Assembly: GCA_934408705.1 (NCBI GenBank)
Contig: CAKRVL010000097.1
Coordinates: 1 to 9,110, forward strand
Length of the DNA stretch: 9,110 bases
Direction: 5' to 3'
DNA from: an uncultured Blautia sp.
GTDB taxonomy: Bacteria; Bacillota; Clostridia; Lachnospirales; Lachnospiraceae
The notes under the pieces were generated by a model, which was given only the letters and a program-made list of their open reading frames with translations, ran no database searches and was not told the DNA's origin. This document shows positions 1 through 7,155 of this stretch, piece after piece (position 1 is the first letter of the stretch; the number at the start of each line of letters is the position of its first letter). Position numbers and translations under genes: made by a program.

Positions 1-16
1 ATTCTAAAAAGAGTAT

Positions 17-57
17 AAAAGAGGGCAAAAGCGTTGACAATTTGCCCTCTTTTTTTT
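17..57 (+). terminator. Rho-independent terminator of an upstream gene
   Basis: A perfect 13-bp inverted repeat (AAAAGAGGGCAAA at 17-29, TTTGCCCTCTTTT at 41-53) encloses an 11-base loop, and the T-run continues to 57. The gene it ends lies to the left of the window. The A-rich left foot gives a short T-run on the other strand too, so weak bidirectional action is possible. The loop also holds the -35 box of the next promoter. Confidence 0.93.
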
Positions 58-62
58 ATAGT
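34..62 (+). promoter_or_regulatory. SigmaA-type promoter for the lipid kinase gene
   Basis: A perfect TTGACA at 34-39 is followed, after exactly 17 bases, by TATAGT at 57-62 (5 of 6 matches to TATAAT). Transcription would begin near 69-70 and give a leader of about 45 bases before the 114 gene. The -35 box lies inside the loop of the upstream terminator, and the -10 box begins at the last T of its T-run. Confidence 0.8.
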
Positions 63-107
63 ATCATATGTGAATCAATTTTATGTGTAAAATATAAGTA
101 ATGAAAA

Positions 108-113
108 AGAGGA
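108..113 (+). promoter_or_regulatory. Ribosome binding site leaving the first start codon uncertain
   Basis: AGAGGA at 108-113 is the only purine-rich SD-like element before the lipid kinase. It abuts the ATG at 114, which is too close for normal initiation. It sits 6 bases before the in-frame TTG at 120-122, a usual distance. Initiation at TTG would shorten the protein by two residues. Confidence 0.5.
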
Positions 114-1013
114 ATGAAGTTGGAGAAAAAACTGGTATTTATTTTTAATCCTAAGGCAGGAAAGGGCAAGATCAAGGCGTCTCTTATGGATATAGTAGAT
201 ATCTTTAATAAAGGCGGCTATGAAGTGATCATCCGCGCAACTCAGGCCCCGAAGGATGCTTATGAACAGGTAAAGAAGTATGCTGATAAGGTTGATCTGA
301 TCGTCTGCAGCGGCGGTGATGGCACGCTGGACGAGGTGGTTACCGGCATTACAGAGGTGGGAAGTAAGGTCCCGGTGGGATACATACCGGCAGGAAGCAC
401 CAATGATTTTGCCAACAGCCTTTTTATACCGAAGAACATGCTGGATGCAGCGTCTATGATCATGGATGGGGAGATTTACCGCTGTGATGTTGGTAAATTT
501 AATAGCCAGACATTTGCCTATGTAGCTGCATTTGGTCTTTTTACAGATGTGTCATATGAGACAAGCCAGGATCTGAAGAATATTCTGGGACATCTGGCTT
601 ATGTGCTGGAAGGCGCTAAGAGACTTCTGGATATCAAAGCTTACCATATGAAGGTGACCACAGAGAGCGGCGTGATCGAGGATAATTTTATTTACGGCAT
701 GGTCACTAATTCCAGATCTGTGGGTGGATTTAAGAATCTGACCAGAAATGTGGATATGAATGATGGTCTTTTTGAAGTAACCCTGATCGTACAGCCGAAG
801 AATGCATTGGAAATGCAGGAGATCATCCGCAATCTTGTAAGCATGGAGGATAATACAGATCTGATCTATTCCTTCAAGGCAAGGAAGCTTACTATAGAAG
901 CTGAGGAAGAGGTTGCCTGGACACTGGACGGTGAGTATGGCGGAAGCCCGCAGCTGGTGGAGATTGAGAATCTGCAGCAGGCACTGAATCTTTATCTGAA
1001 CAGTACAAGGTAA
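114..1013 (+). CDS. Diacylglycerol kinase family lipid kinase (DagK/YegS-like)
   Basis: This 299-residue protein has the layout of the bacterial DagK/YegS lipid kinases, which phosphorylate diacylglycerol or a related lipid at the inner membrane face using ATP and return it to phospholipid synthesis. The N-terminus has the family's nucleotide-binding strand and loop (IFNPKAGKGK, about residues 10-19), followed by the diagnostic GGDGT at 67-71 and PAGSTNDFA at 92-100. Near the C-terminus, DGE at 272-274 matches the conserved acidic motif of the family. No membrane segment or signal peptide is seen, as expected for a peripheral enzyme. The ATG at 114 has poor SD spacing and TTG at 120 fits better, a two-residue difference. 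It has its own promoter inside the upstream terminator. No terminator separates it from glnN 80 bases downstream, so read-through is possible. The family is clear; the exact lipid substrate cannot be read from sequence. Confidence 0.93.
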   Translation: MKLEKKLVFIFNPKAGKGKIKASLMDIVDIFNKGGYEVIIRATQAPKDAYEQVKKYADKVDLIVCSGGDGTLDEVVTGITEVGSKVPVGYIPAGSTNDFANSLFIPKNMLDAASMIMDGEIYRCDVGKFNSQTFAYVAAFGLFTDVSYETSQDLKNILGHLAYVLEGAKRLLDIKAYHMKVTTESGVIEDNFIYGMVTNSRSVGGFKNLTRNVDMNDGLFEVTLIVQPKNALEMQEIIRNLVSMEDNTDLIYSFKARKLTIEAEEEVAWTLDGEYGGSPQLVEIENLQQALNLYLNSTR

Positions 1014-1017
1014 GTCG

Positions 1018-1046
1018 TTGAAGCTACAAAATGTCAATATTGTTAT
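1018..1046 (+). promoter_or_regulatory. Weak candidate promoter for glnN
   Basis: TTGAAG at 1018-1023 and TGTTAT at 1041-1046 are 17 bases apart, each matching 4 of 6 consensus positions. It lies in the 80-base gap between the lipid kinase and glnN, and would give a leader of about 40 bases. I see no clear TnrA/GlnR-type dyad and no riboswitch-like structure. The call rests on spacing and two imperfect hexamers only. Confidence 0.35.
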
Positions 1047-1081
1047 GAAAAATAAAACCAGTAATGTGTGTGATGAACGAG

Positions 1082-1086
1082 AGGAG
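1082..1086 (+). promoter_or_regulatory. Ribosome binding site fixing the glnN start
   Basis: AGGAG at 1082-1086 stands 7 bases before the ATG at 1094. This favours 1094 over the in-frame ATG codons at 1064 and 1073, which have no SD sequence before them. Confidence 0.85.
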
Positions 1087-1093
1087 AGAAACA

Positions 1094-3208
1094 ATGGGAG
1101 ATTATGTTAATGTGAAGGAATTATTTGGATGTGATGTATTCAATGATTCCGTCATGCAGGATCGTCTGCCGAAGAAGGTTTATAAAGAACTGAAGAAAAC
1201 CATTGAAGAGGGCAAGGAGCTTTCCATGGAGATCGCTGATGTGGTTGCCCATGAGATGAAGGAATGGGCCATTGAGAAGGGTGCAACCCATTACAGTCAC
1301 TGGTTCCAGCCGCTTACAGGCGTGACAGCAGAGAAGCACGACGCATTTATCACCGCACCTATGGAGAATGGAAAGGTACTTCAGAGCTTTTCCGGTAAGG
1401 AGCTGATCAAGGGAGAACCGGATGCATCTTCTTTCCCATCTGGCGGACTCCGTGCCACCTTTGAGGCGAGAGGCTATACAACATGGGATTGTACCTCACC
1501 GGCCTTTGTCAGACATGATGCAGCAGGTGGAACCTTATGTATTCCTACAGCATTCTGTTCCTATACAGGCGAGGCACTGGATCAGAAGACACCTCTTCTT
1601 CGTTCTATGGAAGCTATTAATACACAGTCATTAAGACTTCTCAGACTTTTTGGAAATACTACATCCAGACGGGTGACACCATCTGTTGGTGCAGAGCAGG
1701 AGTATTTCCTTGTTGATAAAGAGAAATATATGCAGAGAAAGGACCTGGTTTATACAGGACGTACTCTTTTTGGGGCAATGCCTCCTAAGGGACAGGAGAT
1801 GGATGACCATTATTTCGGAACTATCCGTCAGAGAGTTTCCGCATATATGAAAGAAGTAAATGAAGAGTGCTGGAAGCTGGGCGTAACAGCTAAGACACAG
1901 CACAATGAGGTTGCACCGGCACAGCATGAGCTTGCGCCAATCTATGCACCTGTTAATATTGCAGCAGATCACAACCAGATCATGATGCGTATCCTGAAAA
2001 AAGTAGCAAGCCGTCACGGTATGCGCTGCCTGCTTCATGAGAAACCATTTGCAGGGCTGAATGGTTCCGGTAAGCATAATAACTGGTCACTGACTACAGA
2101 TGACGGAATCAATCTTCTGGAGCCGGGTAAAACACCACATGAGAACATACAGTTTCTTCTGGTTCTGACCTGTATCCTGAAAGCAGTTGACAAGCATGCA
2201 GATCTTCTCCGTGAGTCTGCAGCCGATGTTGGAAATGACCATCGTCTTGGAGGTCATGAGGCTCCGCCGGCTGTTATTTCTGTTTTCCTGGGAGAGCAGC
2301 TTGAGGATGTGCTGGAGCAGCTGATCAGCACAGGTACTGCTACAAGAAGTAAGAAAGGTGAGAAGCTGGCTACAGGAGTTAAGACACTCCCGGATTTCAT
2401 GAAGGATGCTACAGACCGTAACCGTACCTCTCCTTTTGCCTTTACAGGAAATAAGTTCGAGTTCCGTATGGTTGGCTCCAAGGATTCCATTTCTGCATGT
2501 AACGTAGTGCTTAATACTATTGCGGCAGAGGCATTTAAGGAAGCATGCGATGTTCTGGAGAGTGCAGATGATTTCGAGCTTGCAGTTCATGATCTGATCA
2601 AGAAATACGCTATCGAGCATCAGAGAATTGTGTTTAACGGCAATGGTTACGCTCCTGAGTGGGAGGAAGAGGCACGCCGCCGTGGACTTCCGATCCTGCC
2701 GTCTATGGTAGATGCTATTCCGGCTCTGACGACAGATAAAGCAGTAGAGCTGTTCGGTAAGTTTGGCGTATTTACAAAAACTGAGCTGGAGTCCAGAGCA
2801 GAGATCCAGTATGAGATTTATGCAAAGGCAATTAATATTGAAGCCAAAACTATGATCGATATGGCTACCAAGCAATTTATCCCGGCAGTTATCAAATATA
2901 CAACAGTGCTGGCTGAGTCTATTAATCAGGTGAAGGCTGTGGGTGCTCTTGATGTAAGCGTACAGATGGATCTTCTGGAAAAGGCAAGCAATCTTCTCAG
3001 GGACGTAAACAGTGCCATGAAAGAGCTGAGCAAGCTGACTGGTAAGGTTGAGGAGTATCCGGAGGGACGTGACAGGGCAGTGTATTGCAGAGAGAATCTG
3101 GTACCGGCAATGGAGAACTTAAGAAAACCGGTTGATGAGCTTGAAATGTTAGTAGATAAAGAAATGTGGCCAATGCCATCTTATGGAGATCTGGTATTTG
3201 AGCCGTAA
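1094..3208 (+). CDS. glnN: Glutamine synthetase type III (GSIII)
   Basis: This 704-residue cytosolic enzyme makes glutamine from glutamate, ammonia and ATP, the entry step of nitrogen assimilation. Its length fits the large GSIII class (about 700 residues) and not GSI or GSII (about 350-470). The GSIII region [16 protein letters not shown] lies in the N-terminal part. Active-site motifs follow in order: VGAEQEYF at 198-205 (metal-binding Glu 201 and 203), NEVAPAQHE at 271-279, NGSGKHNNW at 323-331 (catalytic GSGKH loop), [13 protein letters not shown] at 381-393, and [15 protein letters not shown] at 444-458. All expected residues are present and the frame is intact. A helical C-terminal part (about 560-704) is typical of GSIII. 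The start at 1094 is chosen from AGGAG 7 bases upstream; extra ATGs ten and seven codons earlier lack an SD. A hairpin terminator follows. Confidence 0.97.
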   Translation: MGDYVNVKELFGCDVFNDSVMQDRLPKKVYKELKKTIEEGKELSMEIADVVAHEMKEWAIEKGATHYSHWFQPLTGVTAEKHDAFITAPMENGKVLQSFSGKELIKGEPDASSFPSGGLRATFEARGYTTWDCTSPAFVRHDAAGGTLCIPTAFCSYTGEALDQKTPLLRSMEAINTQSLRLLRLFGNTTSRRVTPSVGAEQEYFLVDKEKYMQRKDLVYTGRTLFGAMPPKGQEMDDHYFGTIRQRVSAYMKEVNEECWKLGVTAKTQHNEVAPAQHELAPIYAPVNIAADHNQIMMRILKKVASRHGMRCLLHEKPFAGLNGSGKHNNWSLTTDDGINLLEPGKTPHENIQFLLVLTCILKAVDKHADLLRESAADVGNDHRLGGHEAPPAVISVFLGEQLEDVLEQLISTGTATRSKKGEKLATGVKTLPDFMKDATDRNRTSPFAFTGNKFEFRMVGSKDSISACNVVLNTIAAEAFKEACDVLESADDFELAVHDLIKKYAIEHQRIVFNGNGYAPEWEEEARRRGLPILPSMVDAIPALTTDKAVELFGKFGVFTKTELESRAEIQYEIYAKAINIEAKTMIDMATKQFIPAVIKYTTVLAESINQVKAVGALDVSVQMDLLEKASNLLRDVNSAMKELSKLTGKVEEYPEGRDRAVYCRENLVPAMENLRKPVDELEMLVDKEMWPMPSYGDLVFEP

Positions 3209-3218
3209 AGAAAAATGG

Positions 3219-3243
3219 GAGGGCTGCGCTTGCAGTCCTCTTT
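3219..3243 (+). terminator. Terminator after glnN, probably leaky
   Basis: GAGGGCTGC (3219-3227) pairs with GCAGTCCTC (3232-3240) with one G-U pair and a GCTT loop. Only TTT follows directly (3241-3243) before the run breaks to CTGATT. The stem is good but the U-tract is short, so partial read-through into the AAA+ gene is plausible, and I find no convincing promoter in the remaining bases before that gene. Confidence 0.65.
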
Positions 3244-3263
3244 CTGATTAAAGAGGTAAAGCG

Positions 3264-4187
3264 ATGAATGAATTTGACTTTTTGGAGAATCAGGGCGTCA
3301 GCGCAGGGCTTATTAAAGCGGCAGAGGATTTCAGAAGAGAGTTTGGAGTTTCCCAGGAGGCTGTCCATAGAATGGTGAAGCCTTCTCTTCCGTTTTATGG
3401 CAAGGAAACCCTGGAGATGGCTATGGCAGCAGTTCTGGAAGGGGAGAATCTTCTTCTGGCAGGTCCGAAGGCAACAGGTAAGAATGTGCTGGCAGAGAAC
3501 CTGGCATTTATTTTCGGAAGACCGGTGTATAATGTGTCTTTTCATGTGAATACAAACAGCGGTGACCTGATCGGCACAGATACCTTTGTGGATAATCAGG
3601 TAAAGCTTCGCAAGGGAAGTATTTACCAGTGTGCCGAGGAAGGCGGCTTCGGGATTCTGGATGAGATCAATATGGCGAAGAATGACGCGGTGTCTGTGCT
3701 TCACGCTACACTGGATTACCGTCGCTCCATTGATGTGCCGGGATATGACAAAATAGACCTTCACCCGGCGGCAAGATTTATTGGAACCATGAATTATGGA
3801 TATGCTGGAACTAAGGAATTAAATGAGGCACTGGTGTCCCGTTTCCTTGTAATTGATATGCCTGCGCAGAATGAGGAAACCCTGGGCTTTATTTTTAACA
3901 GCATGTTTCCGGATGCAAAGAAAGAAGCAGTGGAACAGTTCATGGGAGTATTTCTGGATCTGCAGCAGAAATCCATAAACGGCGAGATTTCCACTAAGCC
4001 GCTGGATCTTCGAGGCTTGCTTGCTGCTATGAAAATCGTGCGCACAGGACTTGCACCATGGCAGGCTGTAAGGATGGGAATTGTAAATAAGACGTTTGAT
4101 GTGTTTGAGAAAGAAATCGTGGAGGATGTGGTGAGAACCAGGATTCCACAGAGCTGGACCCGGGAAGATGTTTATGAAGGACGATAA
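3264..4187 (+). CDS. MoxR/NorQ/CbbQ-like AAA+ ATPase
   Basis: This 307-residue protein is a single AAA+ domain of the MoxR group, closest in style to NorQ/CbbQ. Such ATPases work with a von Willebrand A partner to remodel or activate a client complex. Motifs in order: Walker A GPKATGKN at 67-74, Walker B FGILDE at 129-134, sensor 1 TMN with Asn 177, arginine-finger SRF at 192-194, and a sensor-2-like PLDLRG near residue 250. The Walker A is unusual: the Ser/Thr that normally follows GK and helps hold Mg2+ is Asn 74 (codon AAT at 3483-3485). Everything else looks active. There is no signal peptide or membrane segment. AGAGG at 3252-3256 gives a 7-base SD spacing. The gene overlaps the vWA gene by 20 bases, implying translational coupling. 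The client is unknown; glnN upstream and yitT downstream are the only neighbours seen. Confidence 0.88.
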   Translation: MNEFDFLENQGVSAGLIKAAEDFRREFGVSQEAVHRMVKPSLPFYGKETLEMAMAAVLEGENLLLAGPKATGKNVLAENLAFIFGRPVYNVSFHVNTNSGDLIGTDTFVDNQVKLRKGSIYQCAEEGGFGILDEINMAKNDAVSVLHATLDYRRSIDVPGYDKIDLHPAARFIGTMNYGYAGTKELNEALVSRFLVIDMPAQNEETLGFIFNSMFPDAKKEAVEQFMGVFLDLQQKSINGEISTKPLDLRGLLAAMKIVRTGLAPWQAVRMGIVNKTFDVFEKEIVEDVVRTRIPQSWTREDVYEGR

Positions 4188-6075
4188 AGGAGAATGGCTT
4201 TCACCGAAATTAGTTGATCAGGAAGATGCAGAGGAATTCTGGTCTGGAAGTGAAGAGCTGAGCCTTCAGGATTATCAGTTAGAGCTGGAAAATCGTATCC
4301 GTAATCTGCTGTGGACCATCAGTGGGGACTATACCCAGCAGATGAAGCCGGATGTTTCTCTTTTTCTCAGGTCAAAGGACATTGCACTTTACGATGGAAT
4401 CAAGCAGGGAGCATTGGCGAAATTTTTCGATAAAGATTTTCTTGGAATGTACCTGGTGAAGAAGATTTTTATGGGAGCAGATGAGGCAGCGCTGACCTTT
4501 GTTTCCCAGCTTTGTATTGAAGAAGCCATTGGAGACCGGATCTGTGAGCAGCGTCCGGGAATCTGGGAGATGCAGAAAAAAGCCTGCGAGGATATTATGG
4601 ACCAGGAATATGAGACCATGCCGTCGGCAGCAGATAAGCTGGGGTATCTGAGAGTGAACCTGCTGAGAAAGCGGATCGACAGGGCATCGGGGAACGCCAG
4701 AAAAATAACAAAATCTACAAAAAATGATAGAAATACAGATAAAAACAAAAATATTTATTACTATATTGATTTGATTTCTAAAGCGGCTGAGGCACGGGAT
4801 ACCATGTCCCTTATTAAGCTTATTGATACAGTATATAATGAAGTGGCTGATCCGGAATTTTCCCGGAAAGTAACACTGGAGCAGGTGCTTGCAGTTACAA
4901 TGGAGGATCTGACGGAGTTTGACTGGCATGATTATCTGTCAGAAGAAATGTACGAGGATGCCCTGGAGAGCTATATGGAGCAGCTGACCTCCAATGTAGC
5001 GGGCATGGAGAATGCAGACGTTACCAAAGAGATGGAGGAGAACCGCCAGTCCAGACAGAAGGTTACCATTCTTCCCCCGGAGGCTTTGGAAAAGGCTCAT
5101 ACCTATGTAGAACTGAATTACGGTAAAACCTATCTCAATGAGCTGGAGGAGAAGCGGATGAACCAGCTGATGTGCAGGGATATCCACAGTGACTGCAGTC
5201 TGTATTTTACAGAAGGAATCCTGAAGAATCCGGTAAAACGAAATTACCAGTATGAATATGCAAAAAGATTAAAAAATAAGAATATCTGGCTTTATCATGA
5301 TAAGCACCGTATAGTAAAGAGAAATATCGCTCTTCTTACAGAGATGCTGAAGAAATCACTGGTCATAAAAAGTGAAAGTCAGGAGATTCTTTCAGATAGA
5401 GGCATTATAGTTCCTTCAAGGCTTTGGAGGTTGGGAAGAAGCAGCGAGGCCCAGGTCTTCAAACGGGAATTAAAAGGAGATGCTTCAGACTTTGTTGTAG
5501 ATGTGCTGATCGATGCCAGTGGTTCACAGATGAGCCGTCAGGGAGAGGTGGCGCTGCAGGCCTATATTATCAGTGAAGCGTTAAGCAATGCAGGTCTTCC
5601 ACACAGAGTAATGAGCTATTGTACCTTCTGGGATTACACCATTCTTCATCGCTTCAGGGAATATGATGATCCAAGAAGTGCAAACGAAAATATATTTAAT
5701 TATGTAACTTCATCTAACAACCGGGATGGACTTGCTATCCGGGCAGCAGGCTACGGCCTTTTGCAAAGAGAGGAAGAAAAGAAAATCCTGATCATTCTCA
5801 GTGACGGACGTCCTTACGATGTGATCGTCAACCGTCCCAATGCAAAGAATCCGGCTCCTTATCATGGTAAATATGCCATTACAGATACTGCAGCCCAGAT
5901 CCGCAGACTGCGAAACCAGGGGGTAAGCGTACTTGGTGTTTTCGCAGGGGAGGAAAAAGATCTGGCAACGGAGAAGAAGATTTTTGGAAAGGATTTTGCT
6001 TATATCCGAAATATTACCGGATTTTCTAAAATCGTGGGACGGTATCTTACGAAGCAGCTTGAGGATGATGAATAG
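4168..6075 (+). CDS. NorD/CobT-like von Willebrand factor A protein
   Basis: This 635-residue cytosolic protein is the likely partner of the preceding AAA+ ATPase. The C-terminal vWA domain (about 443-635) carries a metal-ion-dependent adhesion site: D449-A-S451-G-S453, then NNRDGLAIR (Asp 520) and LSDGRP (Asp 546). The RDG...AIR and SDGRP spellings, and a late Y/R-rich segment (HGKYAITDT), resemble NorD proteins. Residues 1-440 are mostly helical, charged and not recognised. Residues about 176-205 form a Lys/Asn-rich low-complexity linker encoded by very AT-rich DNA (about 4700-4780). In NorQ/NorD and CbbQ/CbbO systems the vWA protein carries the client to the ATPase ring; by analogy this one binds an unidentified client. 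The start lies in the end of the AAA+ gene: ATG at 4168 or ATG at 4174 (two codons later, better spaced from GGGAAG at 4162-4167). No SD is strong, which fits coupled translation. Confidence 0.85.
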   Translation: MFMKDDKGEWLSPKLVDQEDAEEFWSGSEELSLQDYQLELENRIRNLLWTISGDYTQQMKPDVSLFLRSKDIALYDGIKQGALAKFFDKDFLGMYLVKKIFMGADEAALTFVSQLCIEEAIGDRICEQRPGIWEMQKKACEDIMDQEYETMPSAADKLGYLRVNLLRKRIDRASGNARKITKSTKNDRNTDKNKNIYYYIDLISKAAEARDTMSLIKLIDTVYNEVADPEFSRKVTLEQVLAVTMEDLTEFDWHDYLSEEMYEDALESYMEQLTSNVAGMENADVTKEMEENRQSRQKVTILPPEALEKAHTYVELNYGKTYLNELEEKRMNQLMCRDIHSDCSLYFTEGILKNPVKRNYQYEYAKRLKNKNIWLYHDKHRIVKRNIALLTEMLKKSLVIKSESQEILSDRGIIVPSRLWRLGRSSEAQVFKRELKGDASDFVVDVLIDASGSQMSRQGEVALQAYIISEALSNAGLPHRVMSYCTFWDYTILHRFREYDDPRSANENIFNYVTSSNNRDGLAIRAAGYGLLQREEEKKILIILSDGRPYDVIVNRPNAKNPAPYHGKYAITDTAAQIRRLRNQGVSVLGVFAGEEKDLATEKKIFGKDFAYIRNITGFSKIVGRYLTKQLEDDE

Positions 6076-6108
6076 GAAAGTAACCAAAAAAACGAAGGAG
6101 GTAATAGC

Positions 6109-6978
6109 GTGCATAAAAACAACAAAAAACCAGTCTACCTGGATTACCTGATGATCGTTGTGGGAACAGCACTTATGGCTATGGCCATAAACAGCGTTTT
6201 CGATATGGCAGGAATGGTAACCGGAGGCTTTTCGGGTATTGCGATCCTGGTGAAGGTATGGACAGCAGGAATAATTCCCGGAGGTGTTCCACTGTGGATC
6301 ACCAACCTGAGCCTGAATGTTCCGCTATTTTTCATAGGAATGAAAATAGGCGGCTTCCAGTTTGTAAAGAAAGCACTGGTAGGAGAGATTTGCCTGTCCT
6401 TCTGGCTGGCTGTCCTGCCGGCCTTTGACCTTGCAGGAAATGATCTTCTTCTGTCTGCTGTATATGGTGGTGTAATACAGGGAGTTGGAATCGGTCTTGT
6501 GTTCCTGGGAAGAGGAACTACAGGCGGCACCGATATGATGGCGGCACTGCTTCAGCGGAAGCTGCGTCATTATTCCATCGCCCAGATCATGCAGTTTATT
6601 GACGGTGCTATTGTACTGGTTGGTATGTATGTGTTTGGTGTTCAGAAAGCATTGTATGCGATCATTGCTGTCTATCTTGTTACAAAGGTATCCGATAATA
6701 TGATCGAAGGTCTGAAATTCTCCAAGCAGGCTTATATTATTACAGGCAAGCCTCAGGAGATTGCCAGGGAAATCATGGAAAAGCTGGATCGTGGTGTGAC
6801 AGGAATCCACGGCAAAGGAATGTACTCTGATCAGGATAAGCTCCTTCTTTATTGTGTTGTAGGAAGAAAAGAAATCGTGGCATTAAAAGAAATAGTGGAT
6901 GACATTGATCCTGCTGCTTTTGTGATCGTTTCTGATGTACGAGAGGTCCTTGGAGAGGGTTTTATTGAAAGAAAATAG
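6109..6978 (+). CDS. YitT family membrane protein
   Basis: This 289-residue integral membrane protein has the YitT architecture: an N-terminal hydrophobic region (about 12-200, five or six segments) followed by a soluble DUF2179 domain (about 205-289). Glycine-rich motifs typical of the family are visible: MVTGGFSGIAI at 36-46, GGVIQGVGIGLVF at 120-132, and GRGTTGGTDM at 134-143 at the end of a segment. The C-terminal part contains the characteristic GVTGIHGKGMYS turn. YitT proteins are widespread in Firmicutes, often in several copies; their biochemical role is not established, and transport is only a guess. It starts with GTG at 6109, supported by a perfect AAGGAGG at 6095-6101 with 7-base spacing. 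It lies 33 bases after the vWA gene with no terminator between, so it is probably co-transcribed with the AAA+/vWA pair, although its own strong SD means it does not need coupling. Confidence 0.93.
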   Translation: MHKNNKKPVYLDYLMIVVGTALMAMAINSVFDMAGMVTGGFSGIAILVKVWTAGIIPGGVPLWITNLSLNVPLFFIGMKIGGFQFVKKALVGEICLSFWLAVLPAFDLAGNDLLLSAVYGGVIQGVGIGLVFLGRGTTGGTDMMAALLQRKLRHYSIAQIMQFIDGAIVLVGMYVFGVQKALYAIIAVYLVTKVSDNMIEGLKFSKQAYIITGKPQEIAREIMEKLDRGVTGIHGKGMYSDQDKLLLYCVVGRKEIVALKEIVDDIDPAAFVIVSDVREVLGEGFIERK

Positions 6979-7032
6979 AAAACACAAATGAAAAACTTGT
7001 AAAAAATTTCTATTTTCCTCTTCCTTTTTTGG
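6971..7032 (+). terminator. Possible weak terminator after the YitT gene
   Basis: GAAAATAGAAA (6971-6981) and TTTCTATTTTC (7007-7017) form a perfect 11-bp inverted repeat around a 25-base spacer, with ACAA/TTGT (6984-6987, 6997-7000) nested inside. The stem is nearly all A-T and covers the stop codon. T6 at 7027-7032 follows 10 bases later, which is too far for a classic terminator. It could be a weak terminator or a chance AT-rich dyad. Confidence 0.3.
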
Positions 7033-7043
7033 TGATTTTGTAT

Positions 7044-7061
7044 TAAAATGGGTTCATGAAC
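7044..7061 (+). promoter_or_regulatory. -10-like hexamer next to a 10-bp palindrome
   Basis: TAAAAT (7044-7049, 5 of 6 to consensus) is followed two bases later by the perfect palindrome GTTCATGAAC (7052-7061). No acceptable -35 box lies 16-18 bases upstream, so the promoter is doubtful. If it is used, the palindrome covers the transcription start, a usual place for a repressor operator. It is one of several AT-rich -10-like hexamers in this intergenic region. Confidence 0.28.
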
Positions 7062-7096
7062 TTTTTAAATCAGAAAATTTTTAGTATTAATAGACA

Positions 7097-7137
7097 GTAA
7101 TATATGTCGGATCTGCCGACGCACATATTATGTTACA
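7097..7137 (+). promoter_or_regulatory. Dyad-symmetric leader element before the regulator gene
   Basis: This element has nested symmetry: GTCGG (7106-7110) pairs with CCGAC (7116-7120) over a 5-base loop, TAATAT (7098-7103) with ATATTA (7125-7130), and GTAA/TTAC at the outer ends (7097-7100, 7133-7136). No T-run follows, so it is not a terminator. The left arm GTAATATATGTC (7097-7108) is the reverse complement of GACATATATTAC in the ftsE leader, and the right end shares ATGTTACA with it. It is either a DNA operator or a 5' leader hairpin. Confidence 0.45.
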
Positions 7138-7155
7138 AGAAGGGATGGAAGGGTA

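Noticed and set aside
1064..1093. Upstream ATG codons (1064, 1073) as the glnN start
   Set aside because: Neither has an SD sequence. AGGAG at 1082-1086 points to ATG 1094, and the extra residues are unlike GSIII N-termini.
1014..1093. Glutamine riboswitch or nitrogen-control operator before glnN
   Set aside because: I looked for conserved stems and for a GlnR/TnrA-type dyad and found nothing convincing in these 80 bases.
2087..2875. Long open frame on the - strand inside glnN
   Set aside because: It lies wholly within glnN, which has strong family motifs throughout. The antisense translation is rich in Cys, His and Leu with no recognisable motif, as expected from a codon-biased gene read backwards.
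2997..3764. Open frame on the - strand spanning the end of glnN and the AAA+ gene
   Set aside because: It crosses two well-supported + strand genes and the terminator between them, has no SD or promoter, and its translation has no family features.
4187..4217. AAAGGAG followed by ATG at 4194 as a vWA start
   Set aside because: The ATG is out of frame with the vWA gene and the frame stops after seven codons.
5933..6151. 72-codon + strand frame across the vWA/YitT junction
   Set aside because: It overlaps both genes in another frame, has no SD, and its translation is a Lys/Arg-rich shadow.
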